Assembly (NCBI RefSeq): GCF_049243985.1
Contig: NC_135384.1
Coordinates: forward strand, 13,760,501 to 13,824,500
Source: Paroedura picta
Lineage: Eukaryota; Chordata; Lepidosauria; Squamata; Gekkonidae
Length of the DNA: 64,000 bases
Reading direction: 5' to 3'
Shown in pieces: positions 23,165 to 33,887 of this stretch. The notes below the pieces were generated by a model. The model ran no database searches, had not been told where the DNA came from, and was given only the letters and a program-made list of their open reading frames with translations. Position 1 is the stretch's first letter. Each line of letters starts with the position of its first letter. Position numbers and translations under genes: made by a program.

Positions 23165-23640
23165 GTATGATATTCATTCATTCAGCTTATATTCCACCCC
23201 TCACTGTTACCTTTTGGGGCAATGTACATAGATCAAAGCAAACAAGAAAACGCATCAAACACTTGCAGCCATTTGAAACAGAGAAATATAACAGTCATAG
23301 ATAACCCATGAATAGCATACAACATTGAATTGCATATGGCAGATGAACAGGGATGCACCAAGCATAAATGCCAGTTTCCTGGAAACTGGGTGATCATGGG
23401 GTCACCTTTTCCTGGTGTTATCCTGAAGCTTGGCAAAAGAGCTTCATTCTGCAGTTCCTATGAAACTCTCTGAGTTCGGATAGGGCCTTGATCTCACTAG
23501 GCAGTTCGTTCTGCCAGCACCTTTTCCACACTGGGAATTTGCTCCACATTACTGGTGGTCTGGTGCCTGGGAAAATCCCTAGTTCTGCTTGACATTAGCA
23601 GTGAGTCAGGGCCATCACAGGCCCTTTTGTATGTCCTTAT
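23165..23640 (-). mobile_element. L2 LINE 3' end, minus strand
   Basis: Read on the minus strand, it has an L2-like end (a GTAECRMKLFCQAS-like stretch near 23440-23400), a short 3' UTR and ATGAATGAATATC at the tip. The tip is shared with the end of unit C (31600-31625), so the LINE predates the duplications and the unit boundary lies in it. Confidence 0.5.
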
Positions 23641-23684
23641 GATGACTAGGGCAGTGATAGTCTTATTGTTGCTTTGGTGGCAAA

Positions 23685-24102
23685 TGTCAGGAACCAGGCA
23701 GAAGTTACTGCCATGTTGCTGGTGAATAGCTACGCTTGGACATCACACAAAATGGAAGTGTTAAGAAAGCTTTATTTCCAGAAGTCTAACACAAAGACAC
23801 TACGGGCACAGTTCATTGAAGCAAACATGTTGGCAGAGACAAAGGACAAAGACCCCAAAGGGTGTTTTATACCAGGGACCCAATAGGGGAGGGCCAGATG
23901 GCCCCTTCGAAGTCGGGTGGCAGAGGGATGTTGCTACAAGGTAGACACTACAAGGCCATTGATGGGTAGGGAGAGGGCAGGAAGAGATAGCGCTCTATAA
24001 ACAAGACACTTTGGTACGCAGAAATAGGAAACCTAAACCAGAAATGATTAATGGACTTTGAGGCCTGGCCAGGAGACTCGAGGAACAGAGAGATTCATGA
24101 CA
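23685..24102 (-). mobile_element. Solo LTR-like fossil, family 2
   Basis: About 418 bases with TGTCAGGAACC at one end and GATTCATGACA at the other. On the minus strand an AATAAA signal is visible. Unit A lacks it at the matching place, and unit D keeps only its last few bases. It therefore entered before B and D separated. No internal viral genes are attached. Confidence 0.6.
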
Positions 24103-24170
24103 AGGGAGGGCTTCTGAGGCTGTGGCTTTACTGGTAGACCTCTTGATGAATCCTGGGATTTGGTGACTAT

Positions 24171-24504
24171 GGCCCATTATGCACGGCCGCCGAAACGGCG
24201 ATTTCGGGTCACATGGAAAACGCGGAGGGGGAAGACGCGACGCATACCGGTTATACACGGGGCGGGGCGCGACGGCGGCAAAACCCAGAGTAACCGATTA
24301 TGCACGCGCCGATCCGGGCGCCGCTTCTGGTTGCGCCCCGCTCACCCGGAAGCTGCGCTTTCTTCCGCGTTTCACTGACGCGGCTTTTTCGGCGGCATGC
24401 ACCGAAGCTGCAGGCGGTTGCAGCCGGCTCCGTGCGTTATCCGTGATTTTAGTCGCCGCCATTCCACCCCGAATGTGCGCTAAAACCCCCGTGCATAATG
24501 GGTC
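24171..24504. mobile_element. GC-rich PIF/Harbinger-like MITE
   Basis: A 334-base, strongly GC- and CpG-rich insert with 16-base ends GGCCCATTATGCACGG and (reversed) GACCCATTATGCACGG. It is flanked by TAT on both sides, a 3-base duplication. Unit D runs GGTGACTATGTGACTC without interruption, the empty site. It is non-coding; short frames within it are chance. The superfamily is inferred from target length and the end pattern. Confidence 0.75.
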
Positions 24505-25419
24505 TATGTGACTCAAAGGGCTGGCCTGTCTTGTGTTCATATGGTCAGCTGGGAACCTATTGGGTGAATATTCCCATTCAGGAGCTATACTGGCTTCTGC
24601 AAGTCCATACTGTAGGGAGGTCAGGAAGAAGAAGATGCATCTGGACTTGAGGCTTCTGGGGAATGGAAATGGAGGTGGAATTCCAGGTCCTTTGCACAGG
24701 TTTCAGCCACAGCCTCTGAAATCCACCTCAGGGACCTTCCCTCTAAAGAAGAGCAAAGAGCCAGCCAGCCCAGAGTGCAGATATTGTTTTGTTCATGAAG
24801 CAAAAGAGATCAGTTTGTATTTCTTTGAGATCACTCGCTCCCCCCTACCCCTAGAAATTGACATTTCTACCAATTTATAAAAGTCAAATGCAAGAGAAGG
24901 GTGAATCTAATAGATATATCAATTATTTTGACCTATGAAGAGAAGAGGAATGGCAACACTACTTCCTGCAATATGGGAGTGGTCTGGCGATGTCACATCT
25001 GGAGGGATTGTCTGGGTGGTGTTACTTCTAGTGACATATGACTTCTATAGGTGTGGCCAGCTGACATCACTTTCAGGAGTCCTCAAAGCCTGAAGAATAT
25101 TTCATGATGAAAAGTTCCAATAAATTGAAAACTGAATGCAATTATGGGAGAATTCCATTCCCCACTTGGATATTGCTAACCTGACATGACAATACTCTCA
25201 GTGAAGACAACTGACACCTTCGGTATTCTTCTGAGTTAGGGAGGTGAACGGACTTCATTTTTACTTTTCTACATCAACAGAGATTGCTTAACAGTGGTTT
25301 TCACCCTAAATGATTTTCCACCATTCACTGGTTATTTTAGGACTTAAAATTGTACTTTCCTTACTGATTTCCCTGAAGGGATTCATGTTGTTCTTCCTCA
25401 CATAGTCTCCCCAGTTTAA

Positions 25420-25433
25420 ATTCCCAAGGATAC
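25420..25433 (+). promoter_or_regulatory. Candidate EBF (Olf-1) site, unit B
   Basis: ATTCCCAAGGATAC at the position matching the sites in A, C and D. Unit B has no OR, so it would be an orphan site. Confidence 0.15.
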
Positions 25434-27138
25434 AGAGATACAGGCAAATACTGTCTTCAGATAGACATTTGTGTTGCGAGTAAATATAAAAACAAATTTC
25501 CATCTGAGTCAAAATTTCAAGTCTTATGTTTTGAGCAAGCGTCCAGTGAGGAAATGAGGTTTTCGGCTGGCTGTTTTTCTTATCAGCTTTCTCTCTGCAG
25601 GCCGGAAGAATTGCTTTTATGTGGCCAATTTAGATGAGTTTTCTTGGAGGTGTGGGAAATATGCTAAATGGATATTTAGAATATTTCCTCCTCTTTACCA
25701 TCCCCATGTCATGTGGCTTCTTTCCACACCAGTCCCTTTAACCTTGTCATTGCCCTTTTTGCATTAAAAGGAGCCTTGCCTTTCCATCATTTATCAGCAA
25801 AAGCTCTGATGAACCCCAATCCAGTATGCATTTATTTCTTTATATTCATTTTGGCATTTAGATTACTCCCTGTCTTCCAAAACTCAGGGCGGATTACAAC
25901 AATGTATAAAACATAGGATTCCTTTATAAAACTTAAGAATAATAATTAAATATCAAGTTTCTGGCTTACATTAAAATCATTAAACATTAAAATATTAAAT
26001 ATTAAATTTTGATCTGATGTGTTATCTCATTGACATGGGAGGGTGGAATCATTCAGCTCTACAATTTTGAGCTTGGTGGGATTGGACAGAGAGGTCACTG
26101 TTCTAGATGTTACTTTTGGCCTACAACACAGGCATGTCTACTCCATTCCCCACTTGGATATTGCTAACCTGACATGACTATATTCTCAGTGAAGACAACT
26201 GACACCTTCAGTATTCTTATGAGTTCAGCCACAGCCTCTGAAATCTCCACTTGGATATTGCTACCCTGGCAACCGATAGCTGGCAACCCATGTGGTCAAT
26301 ATTCCCAGTAAGGAGCAGGGCTGGCTTCAGGAAGGACATACTGTAGGGAGGCAAATAACAAGAAACTACATCTGGACTTGAGGTTACCAGCGGAAGGAGA
26401 CGGCGGCACCGGTGAAGCTCCTTTGCTCAGGCTACAGACACAGCTTCTCAGACCCACGTTAGGCACCTATAATCTGAAGAAGAGCAATCAGCCAGCTAGC
26501 CCAGAGTGCAGATATTGTTTTGCTCATGAAGCAAAGGAGATCAGTTTGAATTTCATTGAGATCTCCAGCTCCCCACCCGCTGAGACATTGACATCTCTAG
26601 CAATTTATGAAAGTCAAATGTAGGGGAGGAGTGGATCTAATAGATATATAAATTCTTTTTACATATGAAAAGAGGAAGAGGAATGATAACGCTTCTTCCT
26701 GTGATATGGGAGTGGTCATGTCTCATCTGGTGGGATAGGCTGGGTGGTGTCACTTCTATTGACATATGACTTCTATGGGTGTAGCCAGCTCACATCACTT
26801 TCAAGAGTCATCAAAGCCTGAAGAATATTTCACAGTTTCAATAAACTGGTCTGGAGACTGGGTGCAATTATGGGAGAATTCCACTCTGCACATGGATATT
26901 GCTAACCTGACATGACAATATTCTCATTGAAGACAACTGACACCTTCAGTATTCTTCTGAGTTAGGGAGGTGAATGGACTTCATGGCTCCTTTTCTACAT
27001 CAACAAAGATTGCTTAACAGTGGTTTTCACCCTAAATGGTTCTCCTTTCTTCACTCATTTTAGGACTTAAAATTGTACTTTCCTTACTGATTTCCCTATG
27101 GGTTTCATGTTGTTTTTCTCACAGTCTCCCCGGTTTAA

Positions 27139-27152
27139 ATTCCCAAGGAGTC
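27139..27152 (+). promoter_or_regulatory. Candidate EBF (Olf-1) site, unit C
   Basis: ATTCCCAAGGAGTC, about 2.3 kb before the OR-D start, in the same context as in unit A. Tentative for the reason given there. Confidence 0.25.
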
Positions 27153-28643
27153 AGAGATACAGTCAAATACTGTCTTTATTCAGACATTTGTGTTGCATGT
27201 AACTATAAAAAGAAATTGCCATCGGAGTCAAAATTTCAAGTCTTATGTTTTGAGCAAGTGTCCAGTGACAGAATGTGGTAGGGTAGTGTTGTACAGTAAA
27301 ATTCTGTTGAGTTGATGAATACATTAAGAAGCAATGGGTTGTTGATGCTCTCCATATAGAAGAAAAATATGCACAGTAAGTAAATGCGACATTTTCTTTC
27401 TAACATCTGGTGAAGGTTTGTTGAAGCTTTTTACATCCATCAAGTACATCTCATACCCATACAGTTTAAATATAGAAAACTCATAAACAACCATGCAAGA
27501 GAGGACATACTGGGGTCTTTTAACATCTTTCTCCATATCCATGATTTTGAAGTTCCCATTCCTGTGTGGAAAAGTTTATGATATGGCTTAAACAACCTCA
27601 CCTTCACTTCCTCTTCCCACAAGGGAGACCCTGTGAGGTAGCTGAGATTGAGACTGTTTCAGCAGGGTTTATCTTGGATTTTCATTTATATAGTGTCGAG
27701 TTTTTTGTCCATTTCCACACTACACTTAGCTTTTTTTGGCTGCAGATCCAAATTCTCCTCTCCCTTGTTTCACAACAGGGGATTCCTCAGAAATCTTTTT
27801 TTCCTTTTTTGAACTGATGGAGTCTAAATTCACCAATGTGGCAATGTAGACATTTGGACTTTTCCAGTCTGTGTCCAACATTTTTCCCAACCACCATTTA
27901 GCATCACTTCCATCGTCTATTTCCCCTACCTCCCACGACCTATAACAAAAAGGCTTGTTGTGTTACCACACTATTCCCATCTAACAAAATAGATTTCTCC
28001 CATCCGCTCCCATGTTTGGTCAGCACATCCTCTCTCTTTTCCGTAAGTTTCAATTTTAACCTTGGTAGTGAGATGGGTGACAGTTTGTGTGCTTCAACAA
28101 CCACTCCTTTCGGAAATACTCTGTTGTCTAATCATACTTGATGTGTTTTTTAAAGTTTTCATCACCAGGTTCAGGGAAATTGGGGGGGAGGTTATCTGTA
28201 GATGCCCTCAATAGTGGGGTTTCCCAGGACGAACACCCCTGCATCAATGGTGGAGCACAAGTTAGAGTTCCTGAAAATGAAGGCATTGTTCCTTGTCCCA
28301 CTGCACTCCACCTATGAATCTGTGAATTGGCCAGTGAAATCAACCACTTCCTGAAAAAGGACGGAGCAGAAAAATTTGCCATAATTGGTCATTCCATGGG
28401 CATTTGCTTGCCAGTTGGTGAACTGACTTAAACATAGCTCTGAAGGTGCTGTAGAAATGTGAAGTAAATAATGTGCATAATTTTCCAAAAATGTTTTTTG
28501 TGCTTTGTGTGTTGGTGGGAAATGGCATGAAACGACATCTCACCTTTTTGTACTCCGCCTATTAGTTTGTGTCATTATGTGTTTGTGTTAAAATACAATT
28601 GGAGTGTTTTGTGTTAAAAAAAAAGTTTTTTGACTTGGAAGAA

Positions 28644-28720
28644 TCATAGAATCATAGAATCACAGAGTTGGAAAGGACCACGTGGGTCATTCAGTCCAAC
28701 CCCCAAATAGCCAAGAGGGG
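28644..28720 (-). mobile_element. CR1 LINE 3' end fragment
   Basis: AATCATAGAATCATAGAATC followed by AGAGTTGGAAAGGACCA and TCCAACCCCC, the reverse complement of the usual CR1 terminus. It is present in unit C and absent from A. The following 300 bases (28720-29030) resemble a decayed tRNA-SINE (CCCAGTTGGCTGCATGG). Confidence 0.7.
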
Positions 28721-29433
28721 CATTCAAAGGCAACAAATTGTTGCTGGTTGATGTTTGGATGTTTTCATCACTTGACAAAGATGGACAGGTTTCACAAAAA
28801 GGCTGCCAGGAAGTATTCAATTCCTTCCTTTGGCTTCAGTGCAGACACAAATCTTGGGGATCAATTCAGGGGCAAAAGGACGCAATAGGGGGACAGTCAT
28901 CACAAAATGATGCCTGGAGGAGTCCTTGGAATGGAAAAGGTCTGAGAGAGCTCTCACATGTCTGGTCAGTCAGAACTAGCCCCAGGTCACCCAGTTGGCT
29001 GCATGGTTCACCAAAATAGCAGTCAGGACACTTTAATTAGCTTAAAAGAGAGTGACCAATTAAAAACACCAGTTTGATCCCTTAAGGAAGAAAAATGAGT
29101 AAGAAAAATTTATATATTTTTCTGTTGTTTTTGTACCCCATTTGCACTACCCAAACAATTACATTAAATTCATAGTGAAAGTAATCACAAACTGATGTTG
29201 AGAACCATAGCATCTTAGTTTGACTCTTTGAAGCTCATAAGAAAGATTTTTATTTACATTTCAGAAAGCTGACAATAATAGAACATCTTGAGCAGTTAAA
29301 AATTCATAGTAGCATGGTTTATTAAGTAGGGTCCCTGAACACTTAAGCTAACTTTTGGAATGCTTTCAGATCATCCACGTATGTCTGAATAATTGGCAGT
29401 AACTAAAATATCCCATAATGCTGCTTTCCACAG

Positions 29434-30462
29434 ATGCAGAGTGTCGAAACCCTGGAATTTAAAAATCAAACAGTCATCAAAGAATTCATCCTGTTGGGTT
29501 TTAGAAATGTCGAGGACATGAGGATCTTTCTGCTAGTGGTCTTCTTGGTGGTCTACATAATGACCATTATTGCAAACCTCCTGCTTCTTGTTCTTGTGTT
29601 GACTGACCAACGTCTCCACACCCCCATGTATTTCTTTCTTGGAAATCTATCCTGTCTGGAGACTATTTATAGTACAGCAATTTCACCCAGAATGCTGACT
29701 AGTTTGCTAACTGGAGACAGAACTATTTCAGTCGGACAATGCTTTGTGCAACATTATTTCTTTGAGACTTTAGCTGCTGCTGAATGCTATCTGCTTTTTG
29801 CAATGTCCTATGATCGCTATTTGGCTATATGTAAGCCTCTTCATTACGTGACCTTAATGAATGGTAAAGTATGTCTCCAGTTGGCAGCTGGAGCTTGGAT
29901 GGTTGGTTTATTCGCTAGTACTTCAACAATTATATTGATGTCAAGGCTCATTTTCTGCGGTCCTAATACGATCAATCATTTTTTTTGTGACACTTTCCCA
30001 ATTATCCATTTGTCTTGTAGCAACACCATTGTTTTAAGTACACTGATTTTATTATTGGTCTCTGTATGCACCTTTCCTCCATTCACGCTAACCGTAATGT
30101 CATATGTATTCATCATTATTACCATCCTCAGAATCCCATCCTCCACTGGAAGGCAGAAAGCTTTTTCTACCTGCTCTTCCCACCTCATTGTGGTAACAAT
30201 TTACTATGGCTCAATAGTAGCTGTGTACGTCTTACCAGACTCCACCTCTTTAAAAGACTTGAATAAAGCTTTTTCTGTTTTCTACACTATCCTGACACCT
30301 CTGATCAACCCTCTGGTATATAGTCTGAGAAACAAAGATGTGAAGGAGTCTCTTTGGAGGTTTGCAACCATAGTATTCAACAGAACTCGGGCAATGGACC
30401 AGAAAAATAGAACTTTACTGTGCCCACGAAAGAAGCCAAAAAATCTTGAAATGATAGAATAA
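29434..30462 (+). CDS. Class II olfactory receptor (OR-D), tandem unit C
   Basis: An intact 342-residue receptor and the closest paralogue of OR-C. It keeps NQT at 11-13, [19 protein letters not shown] at 124-133, KAFSTCSSHL and NPLVYSLRNKDVK. The ATG follows the same CTGCTTTCCACAG acceptor. By eye the first 255 bases differ from OR-C at about 18 places and the last 325 at about 17. The middle 445 (about 29670-30114) differ at only about four, all silent. One change in the C-tail puts a tryptophan (SLWRF) where OR-C and OR-E have arginine. The basic RKKPK tail is shared. Same expected role as OR-C. Confidence 0.96.
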   Translation: MQSVETLEFKNQTVIKEFILLGFRNVEDMRIFLLVVFLVVYIMTIIANLLLLVLVLTDQRLHTPMYFFLGNLSCLETIYSTAISPRMLTSLLTGDRTISVGQCFVQHYFFETLAAAECYLLFAMSYDRYLAICKPLHYVTLMNGKVCLQLAAGAWMVGLFASTSTIILMSRLIFCGPNTINHFFCDTFPIIHLSCSNTIVLSTLILLLVSVCTFPPFTLTVMSYVFIIITILRIPSSTGRQKAFSTCSSHLIVVTIYYGSIVAVYVLPDSTSLKDLNKAFSVFYTILTPLINPLVYSLRNKDVKESLWRFATIVFNRTRAMDQKNRTLLCPRKKPKNLEMIE

Positions 30463-32627
30463 AGGGCTTTGATTCTTTATACATTTTTAAAGGATTAAGT
30501 AGCACTGGGTTTTTTTTAAACAAAATTTTGAATAAATATGCTTAGGAGAGACCTGTACATTTTCCCTTTAATATATTTTTTAAAAATAGTAACAATTCAA
30601 TTCCTAACTATATTTCTTCTCAAGATAATTGTAGCACTGAAATCTTATCAGTCATTTTAATATAAGCTGACCATATTTCCTTGATACAAAACGGGGTCAT
30701 TCAGAATGGCAAAAATAGGACAGGTGTTAAATATTCTGTATTCATGAAAGTTAGATGATTTTTAAAAGCTTAATAAACACACTCTGTGTATTATTATTGG
30801 GCCTGAAGAGCATTAATTATTATTATTACTTCACCTCAAACATCTTTACTTTATTAATTACATTTGAGGGGATTGTGGTCACAGCCTACTCCTCAGACAA
30901 GCCAGACTGATATTTTTCATCTATCTGGATTTTCGGCTGGCTGGTCTTCTCATCAGCTGTCTCTCTGCAGGCCAGAAGAATTGTTTTTAATGTGGCCAAT
31001 TTAGATGAGTTTTCTTGGAGGTGTGGGAAATATGCTAAATGGATATTTAGAATAGTTCCCCCTCTTTACCATTCCCATGCCATGTGGCTTCTTTCTACAC
31101 CAGTCCCTTTAACCTTGGCATTGCCCTTTTTTGGCATTGCCCTTGCCTTTCCTTCATTTATCAGCAAAATCTCTGATGAACCCCAATCCAGCACGATTTT
31201 ATTTTTTTTATTTTCATTTTGGCATTTATATTTCTCCCTGTCTTCAAAAACTCAGGGCTGATTACAAAATTGCATAGAACATAGGATTCCTATATAAAAC
31301 TTAAGAATAATAATTAAATATCAAGTTTCTGTCTTACATTAAAATCATTAAACATTAAAAACTTAAATATTAAATTTGGATCTGATGTGTTATCTCATTG
31401 ACATGGGAGGGGGGAATCATTCAGCTCTATAGTACAGATTTGAGCTTAGTAGGATTGGACACAGAGGTCAGTATTCTAGATGTTACTTTTGGCCTTAAAC
31501 ACAGGCATGTCTACTGTCCCACAATTTCATTTTCAGTCCATTGAAGAAAATCATTGATTTGTTCCCTGTTATTATTGGTCGATAACAGAGAGCCAGAATG
31601 TTGTATGATATTCATTCATTCAGCTTATATTAACGGGTTCGAACAGGGGGATTCATGACAAGGGAGGGCTTCTGAAGCTGTGGCTTTACTGGTAGACCTC
31701 TTGATGAATCCTGGGATTTGGTGACTATGTGACTCAGAGGGCTGGCCTGTCTTGTGTTCATATGGTCAGCTGGGAACCTATTGGGTGAATATTCCCATTC
31801 AGGAGCCATACTGGCTTCTGCAAGTCCATACTGTAGGGAGGTCAGGAAGAAGAAGAACGATCTGGAGGCTTCTGGGGTTGGAAATGGAGGTGGAATTCCA
31901 GGTCCTTTGCACAGGTTTCAGCCACAGTCTCTGAAATCCACCTCATGCACCTTTTATCTGAAGAAGAGCAAACAGCCAGCCATCCCAGTGTGCACGTATT
32001 GTTTTGTTCATGAAGCAAAGGACATCAATTTGTATTTCTTTGAGATCTCCAGGTCCCCCATACCCCCGGAAATTGACATCTCTACCAATGTGTGAAAGTC
32101 AAATGTAGGAGAGGGTTGAATCTAATAGATATATCAATAATTTTGACACATGAAGAGGAATGGCAACACTACTTCCTGTGATATGGGAGTGGTCTGGTGA
32201 TGTCACATCTGGTGGGATTGTCTGGGTGGTGTCAGTTCTAGTGACATCTATTTTCTATTGGTGTGGCCAGCTAACATCACTTCCAGGGGACCTCAAAGCC
32301 TGAAGAATATTTCACGATCAAAAGTTTCAATAATCTGGTTTGGAGACTGAATGCAATTATGGGACAATTCCATTCCCCACTTGGATATTGCTAACCTGAC
32401 ATGACAATACTCTCATTGACGACAACTGACACATTCAGTATTCTTCTGAGTTAGGGAGGTGAATGGACTTCATGGTTACTTTTCTACATCAACAGAGATT
32501 GCTTAACAGTGGTTTTCACCCTAAATGGTTCTCCGTTCTTCACTCATTTTAGGACTTAAAATTGTACTTTCCTTACTGATTTCCCTATGGGTTTCATGTT
32601 GTTTTTCTCACAGTCTCCCTGGTTTAA

Positions 32628-32641
32628 ATTCCCAAGGAGTC
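32628..32641 (+). promoter_or_regulatory. Candidate EBF (Olf-1) site, unit D
   Basis: ATTCCCAAGGAGTC about 1.3 kb before OR-E, in the same context as in A and C. Tentative. Confidence 0.25.
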
Positions 32642-33137
32642 AGAGATACAGTCAAATACTGTCTTTATTCAGACATTTGTGTTGCATGTAAGTATAAAAA
32701 CAGATTGCCATCTGAGTCAAAATGTCAAGTCTTATGTTTTGAGCAAGTGTCACGCGAGGAAATGAGTCAGGGCAGTGTTGTGCAGTAAAATTGTGTTGGG
32801 TTGATGAATACATTAAGAAGCAACGCCTTGTTGATGTTCTCCATATAGAAGAAAGACATGCACAGTAAGTAAATGTGACTTTTTCTTTCTAATATCTGGT
32901 GAAAGTTTTTTGAACCTTTTTACATCCATCATGTACATCTCATAGCCATACAATTTAAATACAGAAAACTCATAAACAACCATACAGGAGAGGACATCTT
33001 GAGGTCTTGCAAAGATTTTCTGTTAGCTTTGTGGATTAAAAAAAAAATCTCTTCCTTTTAACATCTAACGTCTCCATATCCATGATGATTTTGAAGTTCC
33101 CATTCCTGTGTGAAAAAGTTTATCATATGGCTTAGGC

Positions 33138-33509
33138 CAGCAGTCCGCAACCTTTTTATCACCAGGACTGGTCAATGCTTGACAATTTTACTGAGGTCCG
33201 GGGGAGGATAGTCTTTATCTGAGGGACATCACCGCAGCCTGAGCCCCTGCTCCACTTGCTTTCCTGCCGGCACCCCTGATTTCCCTTCGCCTGTTGGGGG
33301 CCACTGCAAGCAGCAGCTGCGCAGTGCCATGCTGAGGGGGACCCCCAGCCATGGCGGCTGCTGGAGAACACCATAGGTGAGCTGGTGGCAGAGTGACAGG
33401 GCAGCCCCTGAGGCAGCAGCCGGGGAGGAGGATGAGGAAGAGCCGTGGCCCGATACCGACTGATCCACGGACCGGTCCCAGTCCCCGGACCGGGGGTTGG
33501 GGATCACTG
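33138..33509. mobile_element. hAT-type non-autonomous transposon
   Basis: About 372 GC-rich bases from CAGCAGTCCGCAACC to GGGGATCACTG, flanked by GCTTAGGC and GCTTAGAC (7 of 8). Unit C at 27580-27600 reads ATGGCTTAAACAACC without the insert, the empty site. Relatives occur at 42195-42560 and 45027-45406. It is non-coding. Confidence 0.9.
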
Positions 33510-33887
33510 GCTTAGACAACCTCACCTCACTTCCTCTCCCCACCTCCCCTGTGAGGTAGCTGAGATTGAGACTGTTTCGGAAAATTATGTATTTTGCTGC
33601 TGTTTTTTACCTCATTTGCACTACCCCAACATTTACATGTAATTCATAGTGAAAGCAATCACAAATTGTTGTTATGAACCATAGCATCTTACGCAGTTTG
33701 ATCTTTATTTACATTTCAGAAAGCTGACAATAATAGAACATCTTGAGCAGTTAAAAATTCATCTATTAAGAAGCATTATTGGTCTGGTTTATTAAGTAGG
33801 GTCCCTGAACACTTAAGCTAACATTTGGAATCCTTTCAGATCATCCACCTATGTCTGAATTATTGACAGTAACTAAAATATCCCGTA

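Larger units (their letters stand above)
24103..26150 (+). repeat. Tandem duplication unit B, OR gene deleted
   Basis: The 5' block (24103-25560) matches unit A 17737-18975. At about 25560 it jumps straight to sequence matching the 3' flank of the OR in A and C (22493 and 30932 onward), with a GGCTGGCTG motif at the join. About 3.5 kb, including the receptor gene present in A, C and D, is missing. The right end (26140-26270) is a jumble of short pieces of unit sequence before unit C begins. Confidence 0.8.
26260..31630 (+). repeat. Tandem duplication unit C (with OR-D)
   Basis: The 5' block from 26260 matches unit A from 17845 (including the ACCGGTGAAGCTCC stretch). It continues colinear to the OR and for about 1.1 kb beyond, ending in the L2 tip near 31625. 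It carries an insertion of CR1 and SINE fragments at about 28630-29030 that A lacks. Confidence 0.85.

Noticed and set aside
24179-24540. Basic and alanine-rich frames
   Set aside because: They lie in the GC-rich MITE at 24171-24504 and are absent from sister units.
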